From assembly GCA_964604905.1 (NCBI GenBank), contig CAZSCC010000698.1, positions 1 through 59,067 on the forward strand: 59,067 nucleotides of DNA. The letters run 5' to 3'. This document shows, one piece after another, positions 44,475-53,231 of this stretch (position 1 is its first letter; each line of letters begins with the position of its first letter). This DNA is from JACQFK01 sp964604905 (lineage in GTDB: Bacteria > Planctomycetota > MHYJ01 > JACPRB01). Under the pieces are notes generated by a model. The model ran no database searches. It was not told where the DNA came from and saw only the letters and a program-made list of their open reading frames with translations. A program made the translations under genes and the position numbers.

Positions 44475-45253
44475 GCGCGATCAAAATACAGGTGCAGTTG
44501 GGCGGCCTTCTGGCGCGGGTGACGCTGAACCGGCCGGAGAAGTACAACGCCTTCGACCGCGAGATGCTTCGCGAGCTGGGCGATCTGGTCCGCGGGATCA
44601 CCGAGTCGGAGAAACTCCGCGTCCTCCTGATCACCGGCGAAGGGAAGGCGTTCTCCGCCGGGGCCGATCTCCAGGCGGCGGTCAAGAGCGACTCGATCTC
44701 GAACTATCTGGGAGCGCTGGTCAAATCCTTCCATTCGGTGCTCCAGACGCTGGCGGAGAGTCCGGCGCTGGTGGTGACGCTCGTGAACGGCCCCGTGGCG
44801 GGGGGCGGTTACTCGCTCGCCCTGGCGGGCGACTTCCGGCTCGCGCTCCCGGAGGCGGTCTTCCGGGTGGGGTACGGGCGCGCGGGACTGACGATGGACG
44901 GCGGGCTCTCGTGGCGCCTCCCGCGCGTCGTGGGATCCGCTCAGGCGCAGCGTCTGGTCTTCGAGGATCCGGACGTGGACGCCGACGAGGCTCAGGCGCT
45001 GGGGTTGGTGCACCGCGTGGTCGCGGCGAGCGACGTCCAGAAGACGGTCGAGGAGCTGATCGAGCGGTCGAAGCTCCAGAGCCGCTCGTCGATCCTCCGG
45101 AACCGGCAGCTCCTCCTTGAGAGCCAGGGCCGGACGCTCTCGGCGACGTTCGAGGCGGAGGCGATCCTGATGAAAACCGCCGCCGGCACGCAGGACGGGC
45201 GGGAGGGAATCGCCGCGTTCGTGGAGAAGCGGCCGCCCAAGTTCACCTCATGA
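44471..45253 (+). CDS. Enoyl-CoA hydratase/isomerase family protein
   Basis: 260 residues. Crotonase-fold motifs: VTLNRPEKYNAFDREMLREL, LLITGEGKAFSAGADLQA (oxyanion-hole segment) and LVNGPVAGGGYSLALAGDFRLA. The later GRAGLTMDGGLSWRLPRVVG keeps the family shape. In place of the usual catalytic Glu pair the sequence reads GPVAGGGYS and GLTMDGG, so hydratase activity is uncertain; an isomerase or hydrolase role is possible. It overlaps both neighbours by 4 bp and sits in a three-gene operon with a small protein and a membrane protein. Confidence 0.88.
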   Translation: MSAIKIQVQLGGLLARVTLNRPEKYNAFDREMLRELGDLVRGITESEKLRVLLITGEGKAFSAGADLQAAVKSDSISNYLGALVKSFHSVLQTLAESPALVVTLVNGPVAGGGYSLALAGDFRLALPEAVFRVGYGRAGLTMDGGLSWRLPRVVGSAQAQRLVFEDPDVDADEAQALGLVHRVVAASDVQKTVEELIERSKLQSRSSILRNRQLLLESQGRTLSATFEAEAILMKTAAGTQDGREGIAAFVEKRPPKFTS

Positions 45254-45999
45254 ACACGGACGCCCTCCGGGGCCTGATCAAGGGGTTCGATCTACAGACC
45301 GACCTCTGGTGGCTGGCGACGCTGCTGTCGGGCCTGATGGCGACAGTGCTGGCGGCGATCGGGTTCCCGGACCACGGGGTCTTCTGGGCCTACGCGACCG
45401 TGATGGTCCGTCTCGCGATGGTCGCCTGCCTCTCTCAGCAGTCGTGGGGGGCCATCTTCGGGAAACTGCTCGCGCTCGGCTTCGCGACCGGGGTGTTCGA
45501 GATCTTCGCCGATTACCTGATGGTCAACTGGGGCCGTCCGGAGAGCGGTCAGCGGGTCTACCCCCAGGGGAGCGCGCTGTTCCTGGCCTCGCCGGCCTAC
45601 GTGCCGCTCGGGTGGGCGTGCGCGATGGTGGACTTCGGATACCCGATCCTGCGGATCTACGGCGCTGTGTCGAAGCACCTGACGGGGGACGCGGGCATGG
45701 GCGTCACGATGGTGGCGGGCGGGTTCCTGGCGGCCCTCGTCACCGCGTGCACCGAGTTCCTGGCGGTGCGCGCCGGGTGGTGGAGCTACCGGGGGGGCAT
45801 CCTTCTCGGCGAGAGCTGCGCCTTCTACGTGGTGATGGGCCAGTTCTTCTCCTTCTTCGCGTTCCTCCCGATCTTTGCGCGGTACGTGGCATGCGCGGGG
45901 ACGCGCCTCTACGCGACCGTCCGTTTCGGCGTGATCTACGCGGGGATCATCTTCCTCTCCCTCGCGCTCTCCCACTTCCTGATCGAGCGCCGCGGCTGA
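45250..45999 (+). CDS. Polytopic membrane protein of unknown function
   Basis: 249 residues with about six or seven hydrophobic helices (LATLLSGLMATVLAAIGF, YATVMVRLAMVACLS, YVPLGWACAMVDFGYPI, VTMVAGGFLAALVTACTEF, FYVVMGQFFSFFAFLPIF, VIYAGIIFLSLALSHFLI). No transport or enzyme motif was recognised. The ATG overlaps the enoyl-CoA hydratase stop, so both are translated from one mRNA. The stop abuts that of the second selenoprotein gene in TGATCA (45997-46002). Confidence 0.75.
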   Translation: MNTDALRGLIKGFDLQTDLWWLATLLSGLMATVLAAIGFPDHGVFWAYATVMVRLAMVACLSQQSWGAIFGKLLALGFATGVFEIFADYLMVNWGRPESGQRVYPQGSALFLASPAYVPLGWACAMVDFGYPILRIYGAVSKHLTGDAGMGVTMVAGGFLAALVTACTEFLAVRAGWWSYRGGILLGESCAFYVVMGQFFSFFAFLPIFARYVACAGTRLYATVRFGVIYAGIIFLSLALSHFLIERRG

Positions 46000-46761
46000 T
46001 CACTCCCTGTGGCGCCCCTCTTCGCCGCCCAGGACGTAGGGGGCCAGGCCGAGATACGGGTCCTCCAGGTCCACCCCCAATATCTCTCTGAAGAGACGGA
46101 CCCGGATCGCCTCGGGCTTCGCCATCGGCTGCTCCGCCAGCATCGCGTGGACCGCCGGCATGCGCAGCTCCTGGTTGTACTCGGCATCCTCGTGCAGGCT
46201 CGCTTGGAACGGGTCGGGCGGGAGACCCGAGAGGGCGCGCTTGAGAGGCATCTCCACGACCGCCTTGCCCGCGTCGGCGATCCGGCGGCCGGCCGCGACG
46301 GGCGCCTCGGAGCGGGACCGGTGGTATTTCGCGACCCGGCTCCGGGCGGTCCTGGGGTCCTCCCCGAAGAGCCCGATAAGGGACGCGGCCTTCCGGGCGC
46401 GCTCGAGGTACTCCGCAGGGGTGGCCAGACCCGGGACGAGATCGACGACCTCGCCTGCGGGAGTGCAGAAGTAGGTCGCGATGTTCCCGTTCAGCGTCCG
46501 GGTCAGCTTGATGCCGTTCCCGAAATCGATCTCGACGCGCGGGACGGGGCGCAGGGTCACGGCGGCGCATTCGTAAGTGTCGTCTAGGAATTCCGCGATG
46601 GCCGGGTCTGCAAAGAGCACGCTCCTCGCGATGCGGGCGTTCGTTCAGCAGAATTCCTCGTCGAGCCGGCCCAGGAGCTGGAACACAAGGACGGGCTTCC
46701 CGCTCTTCACGGCGGCCAGGACGGCCCTCTCGGTCGTGTCGTGCCAGCGGATCGTTCTCAT
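46000..46761 (-). CDS. Probable selenoprotein: thioredoxin-like protein with adjacent Cys-Sec
   Basis: 253 residues from ATG 46761 if the UGA at 46645-46647 is selenocysteine. The N-terminus is a thioredoxin-like fold: RTIRWHDTTERAVLAAVKSG, KPVLVFQLLGRLDEEF, then C38-U39, then TNARIARSVLFADPAIAEFL. It continues with VPRVEIDFGNGIKLTRTLNG and NIATYFCTPAGEVVDLVPGL, a family pattern of thioredoxin-like proteins. The frame stays open for 214 codons after the UGA. A hairpin with loop starting 23 nt downstream is present (46610-46629). It is cytoplasmic by absence of a signal. Reading the UGA as an ordinary stop would leave a 38-residue fragment. Confidence 0.75.
46610..46629 (-). promoter_or_regulatory. 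Candidate bacterial SECIS hairpin
   Basis: On the minus strand GCGAGGA (46629 to 46623), loop GCGUGC, UCUUUGC (46616 to 46610): seven pairs, two of them G-U. The loop starts 23 nt after UGA and contains GU, matching the element at 37801-37817. Confidence 0.5.
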
Positions 46762-46802
46762 GCCTACCGGAGAAGGAAACCGCCGGCGGGGGTTACGCCC
46801 TC

Positions 46803-46833
46803 CGCAACAAAACAAACGGTTTGTTTCGTTACG
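46803..46833. repeat. 31-bp palindrome, copy 2
   Basis: CGCAACAAAACAAAC, one central base, then GTTTGTTTCGTTACG. Arms pair at 13 of 15 positions. It is 28/31 identical to 15809-15839. It begins 2 nt after the stop of the toroid gene (46836) and lies upstream of the selenoprotein gene, both on the minus strand. Confidence 0.7.
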
Positions 46834-46835
46834 GG

Positions 46836-47984
46836 CTACTTGGTCGTGGGCGCGACCCCCGAGGCGACGAGGGGACGCGTGGCGCGGCGGAGGAAGAGGA
46901 TGGAGAAGCAGGTGTCCCAGGTCGTCCCGATCCAGTCCCCCTCGTCCTTGCCCCACGAGCCGTCGCCCTTCTGGATCCCCAGGATGGCGTTCGCCCCCTC
47001 ACGATACCAGTGATGAGTGCCGATCATCTCAGTCCCGTAGAGGATGCCCATGCGCTCGAGGGCGTACATGTAGTACCCATTCCACGCCTGGATCTCGTAC
47101 TTCTCGGCCATCCACGTCATCCCCGACTGGACGGTCGGGTCCTTCTTCCAGTCCTTGCCCTGGATGTAGGCGTAGATGACGACGCTCCCGACGGCCCCCG
47201 TGGTCATCGCGGGGTAGGGCGCCTTCTCGTCGGTGGCGCTGTTCTTGTAGTTCCATCCCGCCGGGCCCTTCTTGCCCGAGGCTACCATCGCCTTCCCGGA
47301 CTTGTCCTTCCGGTCGGCCTCGGCGAACTGCGAGTCGCGCCACCACTTGAGGGCCGCCGTGATGACCGACGCGGGGATTGTGATGCCCGCGTCGTGACAC
47401 GCGCGGAGCCCAAGCGCCGCATAGAGCGAGTTCGAGTTGTCCCCCGCCTCCGGACCCTCGCCGGCCTTCGAGACCGGGATCTTCTTCGTGGGCTTCGGCC
47501 GTCCTCCCTTGCCGCCCGCCGAGGCGACGTCCCGCTTCTCGGGTTCGCCGACCGGGACGTTCTTTACCGACTCGACCTGGTTCCCGTACGACCACTGGCC
47601 GTTCTTGCACTGGTTGTCGACCAGGAACTGGGCGCACTGGGCGATCTTCTCCTGGTACTTCACGCGGTCGAGCTCCTCCAGGATCATCGCCAGCAGCGAG
47701 ACCTTGTAGGTCCTCTTGAGCGGCTGGGTGGTGACGCTCCGGAAGAGCTCCTTGAACTTCGGGTCGGTCTCGGGGACGCCCGCATGGATGAGGGTCCAGA
47801 GGATGAGCTCGTCGGAATTCGTGTAGGCGCCTTTGAGGTCGGGAGAGGCGGCGCTGCGGAGGAATTGGACGCCTTTGTCGATCGCTCGCGCGACGGCGAC
47901 CTCGTTGACCCCGCCCGCGGAAGGGTTGGGCTTCTCGTCCTGGGCGGCGTCGGCCGCGAGAAGAATGACAAGGGCCAGGCTCAT
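46836..47984 (-). CDS. Secreted prenyltransferase/squalene-oxidase-repeat (alpha/alpha-toroid) protein
   Basis: 382 residues with signal peptide (MSLALVILLAADAAQ). The mature part has repeated helical pairs typical of the terpenoid-cyclase/prenyltransferase toroid: CAQFLVDNQCKNGQWSYGN, GMTWMAEKYEIQAWNGYYMY, ILGIQKGDGSWG. Such exported proteins in Planctomycetota lack cyclase DxDD motifs, and none is seen here; a binding or structural role is likelier. The start has GGGAGG about 7 nt upstream and a promoter at 48020-48048. Confidence 0.82.
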   Translation of the reverse strand: MSLALVILLAADAAQDEKPNPSAGGVNEVAVARAIDKGVQFLRSAASPDLKGAYTNSDELILWTLIHAGVPETDPKFKELFRSVTTQPLKRTYKVSLLAMILEELDRVKYQEKIAQCAQFLVDNQCKNGQWSYGNQVESVKNVPVGEPEKRDVASAGGKGGRPKPTKKIPVSKAGEGPEAGDNSNSLYAALGLRACHDAGITIPASVITAALKWWRDSQFAEADRKDKSGKAMVASGKKGPAGWNYKNSATDEKAPYPAMTTGAVGSVVIYAYIQGKDWKKDPTVQSGMTWMAEKYEIQAWNGYYMYALERMGILYGTEMIGTHHWYREGANAILGIQKGDGSWGKDEGDWIGTTWDTCFSILFLRRATRPLVASGVAPTTK

Positions 47985-48019
47985 GAACGACCTCCCGGAA
48001 CCGGCTCGCCCCGACCCCC

Positions 48020-48048
48020 GCTATACCCGATCGGGCGTCCCGGATCAA
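48020..48048 (-). promoter_or_regulatory. Sigma-70-type promoter of toroid gene
   Basis: Minus strand: TTGATC (48048 to 48043), 17-nt spacer, TATAGC (48025 to 48020), followed by a leader of about 30 nt with GGGAGG before ATG 47984. Confidence 0.5.
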
Positions 48049-48070
48049 GCCTGCCTTCGGCTCCGCCCGG

Positions 48071-48082
48071 GATTCGTGATTC
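48071..48082. repeat. GATTCGTGATTC intergenic repeat
   Basis: The 12-mer is identical to 41082-41093 and reverse complementary to 42738-42749. It lies 8 nt after the stop of the giant multidomain gene. Confidence 0.5.
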
Positions 48083-48089
48083 GGCCCTT

Positions 48090-51000
48090 TTACTTCTTGA
48101 ACAGGGTGTGGTTCGCGTCCCCTCCGCTCTCGAGATACGCCACGAGGTCCAGGATCTCGTCCCTCTGCAGCGTCACCAGCATCCCGGTCGGCATCAGGGA
48201 CAGCTCGGCCACCTTCTTCGCCTGCACCTTGGACTTCGGAAAGACCGTCACCTCGGCGGGCTTGAGCAGGTTCGTCATCACGTGCAGCGCGTCGGCGTCC
48301 TCCTTCAGGACGAGCCCCGTCACCACGTCGCCGTCGGTCGTCTGGATCAGCCACGTCTTGAACTGCTCGTTGATCTCCGTCGACGGCTCGATGATCTGGC
48401 GGAGCAGCTTCTCCCCCTTGTACTTCTCGCTCACCTTGGCGAGGTCGGGGCCGATCTTCGCCCCCTCGCCGCCCATCACGTGGCACTTGATGCAGCCCGC
48501 CGCGCTGAACATCTCCTTGCCCCGCGCGAACGTCCGGCCCGAGAGCGCCTTCGCGTCCCCTTCCAGCTCGGCGAGCGTCCACATCTTCACGAACGCGCGG
48601 CCCGGAGCCGCCGAGACCGCCTCGACCGGCGCGTCGACCGCCACCGACGCCGCCTGGCCCTTCTCGACCACGTGCATCACGCCGTTCATGACAAGCCAGT
48701 GGCCGGGGAAGGTGCAGACGTAGGGGTACTTGCCGGTCTGTGCGGGCGCGGTGAACGAAAGCTTGGCCGACTGCCCGGGGTTGACCATCCGGGTCGCCCA
48801 GAGGATCTTCTTCGTGTCGGGCAGGAAGTCTTTCGCCTGCCCCTCCAGGCCCATCTTCTCGGCCGCCATGCCGACCTCGGCCATCGCGCCCCGCTCGGTG
48901 ATCACCAGGTTGTGCGGCATGATGTCCGTGTTGTCGAAGAGGATCTCGACCGCCTTGCCCGCCTCGACGACGATCGCCTTGCGGTCGAACTGCATCTGGT
49001 CACGGATCGGGCGGATCACGAGGATGTTGACGTCGAGGCTCTTCAGGCGCGCGAGCGCCTGCTTCCTGTCCTCGGCGGGAAGGAGTGAGGCCAGATCCTG
49101 GCCGAAGCGGAGGCCGTCCAGTGCCGCCGCCGTCGTCCGCTGCTCCTGCGGGAGCGCCGTCGCCCAGGCGAGGATCGTGTCGATCAGGGTCCGCGCCTTT
49201 TCCACGGACCAGGCCGAGCGGTCGACGTGCCGGATCGCCTCGAACGCGCTCGCAAGGGTTCGCCCGCCCTGGATCAGCGCCGCAAGGTCCTCGAACTTCT
49301 CCCTCTCGTGGCCCGGGATCGATCCGAGCGAGCGGATCGCGGCGTCCTGGAGCGTCTCCCCTTGGACGGCCGGGCCTGTACCCGTCAGGGGCCTCTTCCC
49401 GAAGCCGGGGCCCTGCCACGCGGCCTCGAGGCCGTGTCCCCCGCCGTTGTTGAAGTAGGTCACGACGACGGAGTGGCCGCCCGCCTTCAAGGTGACGTTT
49501 CCGCTCTTCTCCTCCATGCCGTGCAGGCCGTCGTTGTTCACGACCGGCTTGCCGTCCACGTAGACGCGCGAGCCGTCGTCGGAGCTCACGAAGAAGGTGT
49601 ACGCCCCGTCCTTCGGCGCCGCGATCGTGCCGGTGAAGCGGAGCCCGAACGGCTGGCTGGGGGCCTTCACGAGCGGCAGCTTGAGCGTGACCCCGTCGGA
49701 CGTCCCGCTCGCCTTGGGCTTCATCTTCGCCAGCGTCTCCTGCTGGGCGTTGTGGGGATTATCGTCGTAGAAGTCGACCTTGAAACCCCTGGCAATCACG
49801 GCCGCGGGGGCGACCTCGGCGGTCCGCAGGTGCGCGGGGAGGCCATAGAGGAGCGGCTTCACCCGGGGGTAGAGCGCGCCCCGGATCGCGGCGTCGGGGA
49901 TGAGCGGGATCGAGCGCAGGAAGGCGCCCAGGCCCTCGAATGTCTTCTCGGCAGCCCCGTAGGGCGCGTCCGCCGTTCCGAGGAACGTGACCCACGCCGC
50001 GTAGCCGCACTGGCGGGCCTCCGGCGTCGGGCCGGTGAGCGCGACCGACATGATCCGGTCGCCCGAGCGGAAGAGCTCCTGCTTCGAACGCTCCACCAGA
50101 AGCTTCCCCAGTTCCGGCGTCACGTGTGCGCCGTGCTCTCCCGGGTCGGGACGGCCGATGAGATCGAGCAGCGTGTTGATCTCGTCCGCGCCGCGCAGCT
50201 TGGCGAGGCCGGCCAGCGCTTCGCGGCGGGTCTCGACCGGCACGCCCATGCGCGTCAGCTGGGCGAGGAGGACCGCCTGGGTCTTCGGGAGCTTCGCCAG
50301 GTCGGCCGTGCTCACGGTGGCGAGCAGGAACTCGGCCGCCGCCGGATTGTCGCCCGAGACGTTGAGCTTTCCTTCCTTGAGCGCCGCCTTCCAGACGGCG
50401 TCCAGCGTCTGCATCGTCTCCTTGAGCGCGAACTCGAGGAGCGGGTCGCGCGGGCGCTTGAGCGCCTCGAGCGCCACGGCGGCGGCCTGGCCGTCCTGGA
50501 ACTCGCTGCATGCTACGACCGCCTCGAGGCGGACGCGCGCGTGCTCGTCGTTCGCCTGGACGGCGAGGAGATCGAGCGGCTTGGCCACGTGGTGCCGCAT
50601 CCAGCGCAGGACGCGGGTGGCCGCGGCCCGGGCGTGCGGCTCGGGGGAGCGGAGCATCCGCTTGAGCAGGTCCTCGTTCAGGACGTTGTGGCTCTGGTGG
50701 AGCCAGAGGGCCTCGAGCAGGTGGTGCTCGTAGTCCCTGTCGTTCTTGTCGAGCCCGGCGATCCACTTCGGACAGGCCGCGATCACGTCCGTGGTCTTCC
50801 GGCCGGAGAGCTCGATCCGCGCGCGGGCGCGGACGCGGTCCTCGGGCTCCTTGAGGAGGTCGAGGAGCTTCTCGATCGGCTGACCCGCGATGGGGGCGGG
50901 CTTGAGGAGTGGGCGGTCGTCGACGGTCAGCCGGTAGACGCGTCCGTGGACGTGGTCGCGGCTCGGGTCGCGCAGGTTGTGCTGCATGTGGCCGACGATC

Positions 51001-53012
51001 GGGTTCTGCCAGTCGGTGAACCAGAGCGCGCCGTCGGGCCCGATCTCCATGGCGGCGGGGCGGAAGTTGGGGTCGGAGGACTGCAGGAGCACCGGCTTCT
51101 CGGTACCGTTGTACCCGGAGCCCTTCTCCTCGAACTTGTACTGGAGGATCCCCTGGAACCCGATGACGTTGGCGACGAGGAAATTGCCCTGGAGCTCGTC
51201 GGGGAAGTGGCGGCTGGAGAGGACCTCGGTGCCGGGGCAGGGGCGCGTCCGCTGCTGGTAGGGCTTGGGCGGGCGGCCGTGCTTGCGGGGGAAGTCGACG
51301 CGCCCGCTGAAGGAGACCGCGTCGTAGGTGTCGGCGCCCGTGCCGTCGGTCACGAAGTCGGCGCCCCAGCGATTGAACACATGGCCGTGCGGGTTGGCGA
51401 AGCCGAAGGAGACGTAGACCTCGAGCCTCTGGGTGCGGAGTTCGTAGCGGAAGACGCCGGCGTTGGCCAGCCGCTGCGGAGGGCCGTAGGGCGTCTCGAC
51501 CTGCGTGTGGTGGAAGGTGCCCTCCTGGAAGTAGAGGGACCCGCCCGGGTCGATCACGAAGCTGTTGGACGCGTGGTGGGTGTCGGCGGTGTCGATGCCG
51601 TGGATGAGGATCTCGCGTACGTCCGCCTTATCGTCTCCGTCGGTGTCCTTGAGGAAGAGGATCTCCGGGCACATGGCGACGACCACGCCGCCGTTCCAGA
51701 ACTGGAACCCCGTCGGGTTGTGCAGGCGGTCGGCGAAGGTCTTGCAGCGGTCCGCCTTCCCGTCGCCGTCGCTGTCCTCGAGGATGAGGAGCTTGTCGTT
51801 CATCTCGTCCTTGGGCTTCCAGTGGGGGTAGGAGGGCCAGGCGGTCACCCAGCAGCGTCCCTTCGCGTCGAAGGCCATCTGTTGCGGCTTGATGAGGTCG
51901 GGGAACTTCTCCTCCGAGGCGAAGAGGCCGACCTTCATGCCCTCGTGGACCTTCATCTTCGAGATCGCCTCCTCGCCGGAGAGGAAGAGGTGGGCGCCGC
52001 CGGGGCCGGCCCCCGGCTTGTTGGTGGTGACGGGGATGAAGGGCGGGGTGTTCGAGTCGTCGACCTTCAGCTCCCTCCCCTCTGCGGCGGCCCAGATCCT
52101 GGGGTCTCGATTGGCGGTCATGACGTCGAGGACTTCCATCTCCCGCTGGGCGACCACGCGGTTGGTCTGCCCCTGGACGAACTTGAGGTCGGCGCGGCCG
52201 CCGAAGATGGAGAAGCCGTCGGTGGTGCGGTAGCGGTTGTACCAGTGGAAGTTCTTGTCGAGGACCGCCTGGCGGATCCTTTCGAGCGCGGCGCTCTCGC
52301 GCGCGGCGGGGGGAGGCCCGAAGAGGGCGCCGTCGGCCGCGGCCGCGATCTGGCGGTTCCCGTCGGTCGTCAGATGGATGCCGTTGATCGTGAGGGGCTT
52401 CGCGGCCGCGGCGTAGAGCTTCTGCGAAGGATGGAAGAGGTCGACGAACGGCACGCCGTTCGCCCTGGCGACGTCGCTCATCGTCTTCGTGTAGAGCTCG
52501 AGGTTGGGGTTGGTCTTCGAGCCGTCGGGCAGGTTGGGGTCCTTCGTGTTCTCGTGGGCGATGGGGGAGAAGAGGACCAGGCGCGGGGCGCCCTTCCCGT
52601 TGTACTTCTGCGAGAGGGTGTTCTTGACGAACGCCTCGAGGTCCTTCTGGAACTTGGGGAGGCCCGCCTCGCCCCCGAAGGATTCGTTGTAGCCGAAGAA
52701 GGCGAGGACGACGTCGGTCTTATGGGCGGCGAGCCATTGGTCGGGGCTGCCGAAGTTGGAGGAGCGGAGGCGGACGGTCAGTTCGTCGCCGGAGTAGCCC
52801 AGATCGCGGAAGGTGAGTTCCAGCTGCGGGAAGCGGGCCTGGATCATCGTCTCGAGCCATCCGTCGTGCTGCATGCGGTCGGCGAGGGTGTTGCCGATGA
52901 TGCTGACGTGGTCTCCCTTCTCGAGCTTGAGGCGGCCTCCCTCCTGGGCCGGCGCCGAACCGAACGCGGCGAGGATGAAGACGGCGCAGAATCCCCTCGT
53001 GAGATGCGTCAT
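48090..53012 (-). CDS. Giant exported SGNH / beta-propeller / HEAT / PA14 / cupredoxin / cytochrome c protein
   Basis: 1,640 residues from ATG 53012 with GGAGG 8 nt upstream and a signal peptide. Order: SGNH-hydrolase-like (about 30-240, with IIGNT in place of GDS and NGIHLT kept), PVC-type beta-propeller dehydrogenase-like region (about 340-695, LFASEEKFPDLIKPQQMAFD; SRDHVHGRVYRLT), HEAT repeats (about 710-1070), PA14 (about 1104-1207, GAYTFFVSSDDGSRVYVDGK), cupredoxin (about 1342-1450, DIMPHNLVI and PYVCTFPGHW copper ligands) and cytochrome c (CIKCH near 1504). The last part suggests electron transfer between copper and haem in one chain. Catalytic Ser of the SGNH part appears replaced by Asn. 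Substrate is unknown. Confidence 0.9.
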   Translation of the reverse strand: MTHLTRGFCAVFILAAFGSAPAQEGGRLKLEKGDHVSIIGNTLADRMQHDGWLETMIQARFPQLELTFRDLGYSGDELTVRLRSSNFGSPDQWLAAHKTDVVLAFFGYNESFGGEAGLPKFQKDLEAFVKNTLSQKYNGKGAPRLVLFSPIAHENTKDPNLPDGSKTNPNLELYTKTMSDVARANGVPFVDLFHPSQKLYAAAAKPLTINGIHLTTDGNRQIAAAADGALFGPPPAARESAALERIRQAVLDKNFHWYNRYRTTDGFSIFGGRADLKFVQGQTNRVVAQREMEVLDVMTANRDPRIWAAAEGRELKVDDSNTPPFIPVTTNKPGAGPGGAHLFLSGEEAISKMKVHEGMKVGLFASEEKFPDLIKPQQMAFDAKGRCWVTAWPSYPHWKPKDEMNDKLLILEDSDGDGKADRCKTFADRLHNPTGFQFWNGGVVVAMCPEILFLKDTDGDDKADVREILIHGIDTADTHHASNSFVIDPGGSLYFQEGTFHHTQVETPYGPPQRLANAGVFRYELRTQRLEVYVSFGFANPHGHVFNRWGADFVTDGTGADTYDAVSFSGRVDFPRKHGRPPKPYQQRTRPCPGTEVLSSRHFPDELQGNFLVANVIGFQGILQYKFEEKGSGYNGTEKPVLLQSSDPNFRPAAMEIGPDGALWFTDWQNPIVGHMQHNLRDPSRDHVHGRVYRLTVDDRPLLKPAPIAGQPIEKLLDLLKEPEDRVRARARIELSGRKTTDVIAACPKWIAGLDKNDRDYEHHLLEALWLHQSHNVLNEDLLKRMLRSPEPHARAAATRVLRWMRHHVAKPLDLLAVQANDEHARVRLEAVVACSEFQDGQAAAVALEALKRPRDPLLEFALKETMQTLDAVWKAALKEGKLNVSGDNPAAAEFLLATVSTADLAKLPKTQAVLLAQLTRMGVPVETRREALAGLAKLRGADEINTLLDLIGRPDPGEHGAHVTPELGKLLVERSKQELFRSGDRIMSVALTGPTPEARQCGYAAWVTFLGTADAPYGAAEKTFEGLGAFLRSIPLIPDAAIRGALYPRVKPLLYGLPAHLRTAEVAPAAVIARGFKVDFYDDNPHNAQQETLAKMKPKASGTSDGVTLKLPLVKAPSQPFGLRFTGTIAAPKDGAYTFFVSSDDGSRVYVDGKPVVNNDGLHGMEEKSGNVTLKAGGHSVVVTYFNNGGGHGLEAAWQGPGFGKRPLTGTGPAVQGETLQDAAIRSLGSIPGHEREKFEDLAALIQGGRTLASAFEAIRHVDRSAWSVEKARTLIDTILAWATALPQEQRTTAAALDGLRFGQDLASLLPAEDRKQALARLKSLDVNILVIRPIRDQMQFDRKAIVVEAGKAVEILFDNTDIMPHNLVITERGAMAEVGMAAEKMGLEGQAKDFLPDTKKILWATRMVNPGQSAKLSFTAPAQTGKYPYVCTFPGHWLVMNGVMHVVEKGQAASVAVDAPVEAVSAAPGRAFVKMWTLAELEGDAKALSGRTFARGKEMFSAAGCIKCHVMGGEGAKIGPDLAKVSEKYKGEKLLRQIIEPSTEINEQFKTWLIQTTDGDVVTGLVLKEDADALHVMTNLLKPAEVTVFPKSKVQAKKVAELSLMPTGMLVTLQRDEILDLVAYLESGGDANHTLFKK

Positions 53013-53040
53013 GGCGGAAGCCTCCAAGAATCCACCCCGG

Positions 53041-53231
53041 CCGACTTCCCCCTATATAGCCGAGCGGCGGCGGATTTGGAGCGAATCCCGAAATCGGCCC
53101 TCCGAGGGGAATCCTCGGACCTGAAAGGCATTTCTTTTCCGCGACGAAGATCGAGGTGAATAATATATGGGGTATGCTATCCGAGCGGGAGGCGCGGGCG
53201 CTGGGTCGCCCGCAGAAGGGTTTTCTCAGGG
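53041..53231. promoter_or_regulatory. Intergenic control region with hairpin between divergent genes
   Basis: Between the giant gene (minus) and the kinase gene (plus). It holds AT-rich TATATA (53053-53058) and AATAATATATGG (53158-53169), likely -10 regions. It also holds a perfect 7-bp hairpin TCCGAGG/CCTCGGA (53101-53107 and 53113-53119) with a 5-nt loop. No -35 is convincing. Confidence 0.35.

Noticed and set aside
46836..47984. True squalene or terpene cyclase
   Set aside because: It has a signal peptide and toroid repeats but no DxDD or comparable catalytic motif and no isoprenoid genes nearby.
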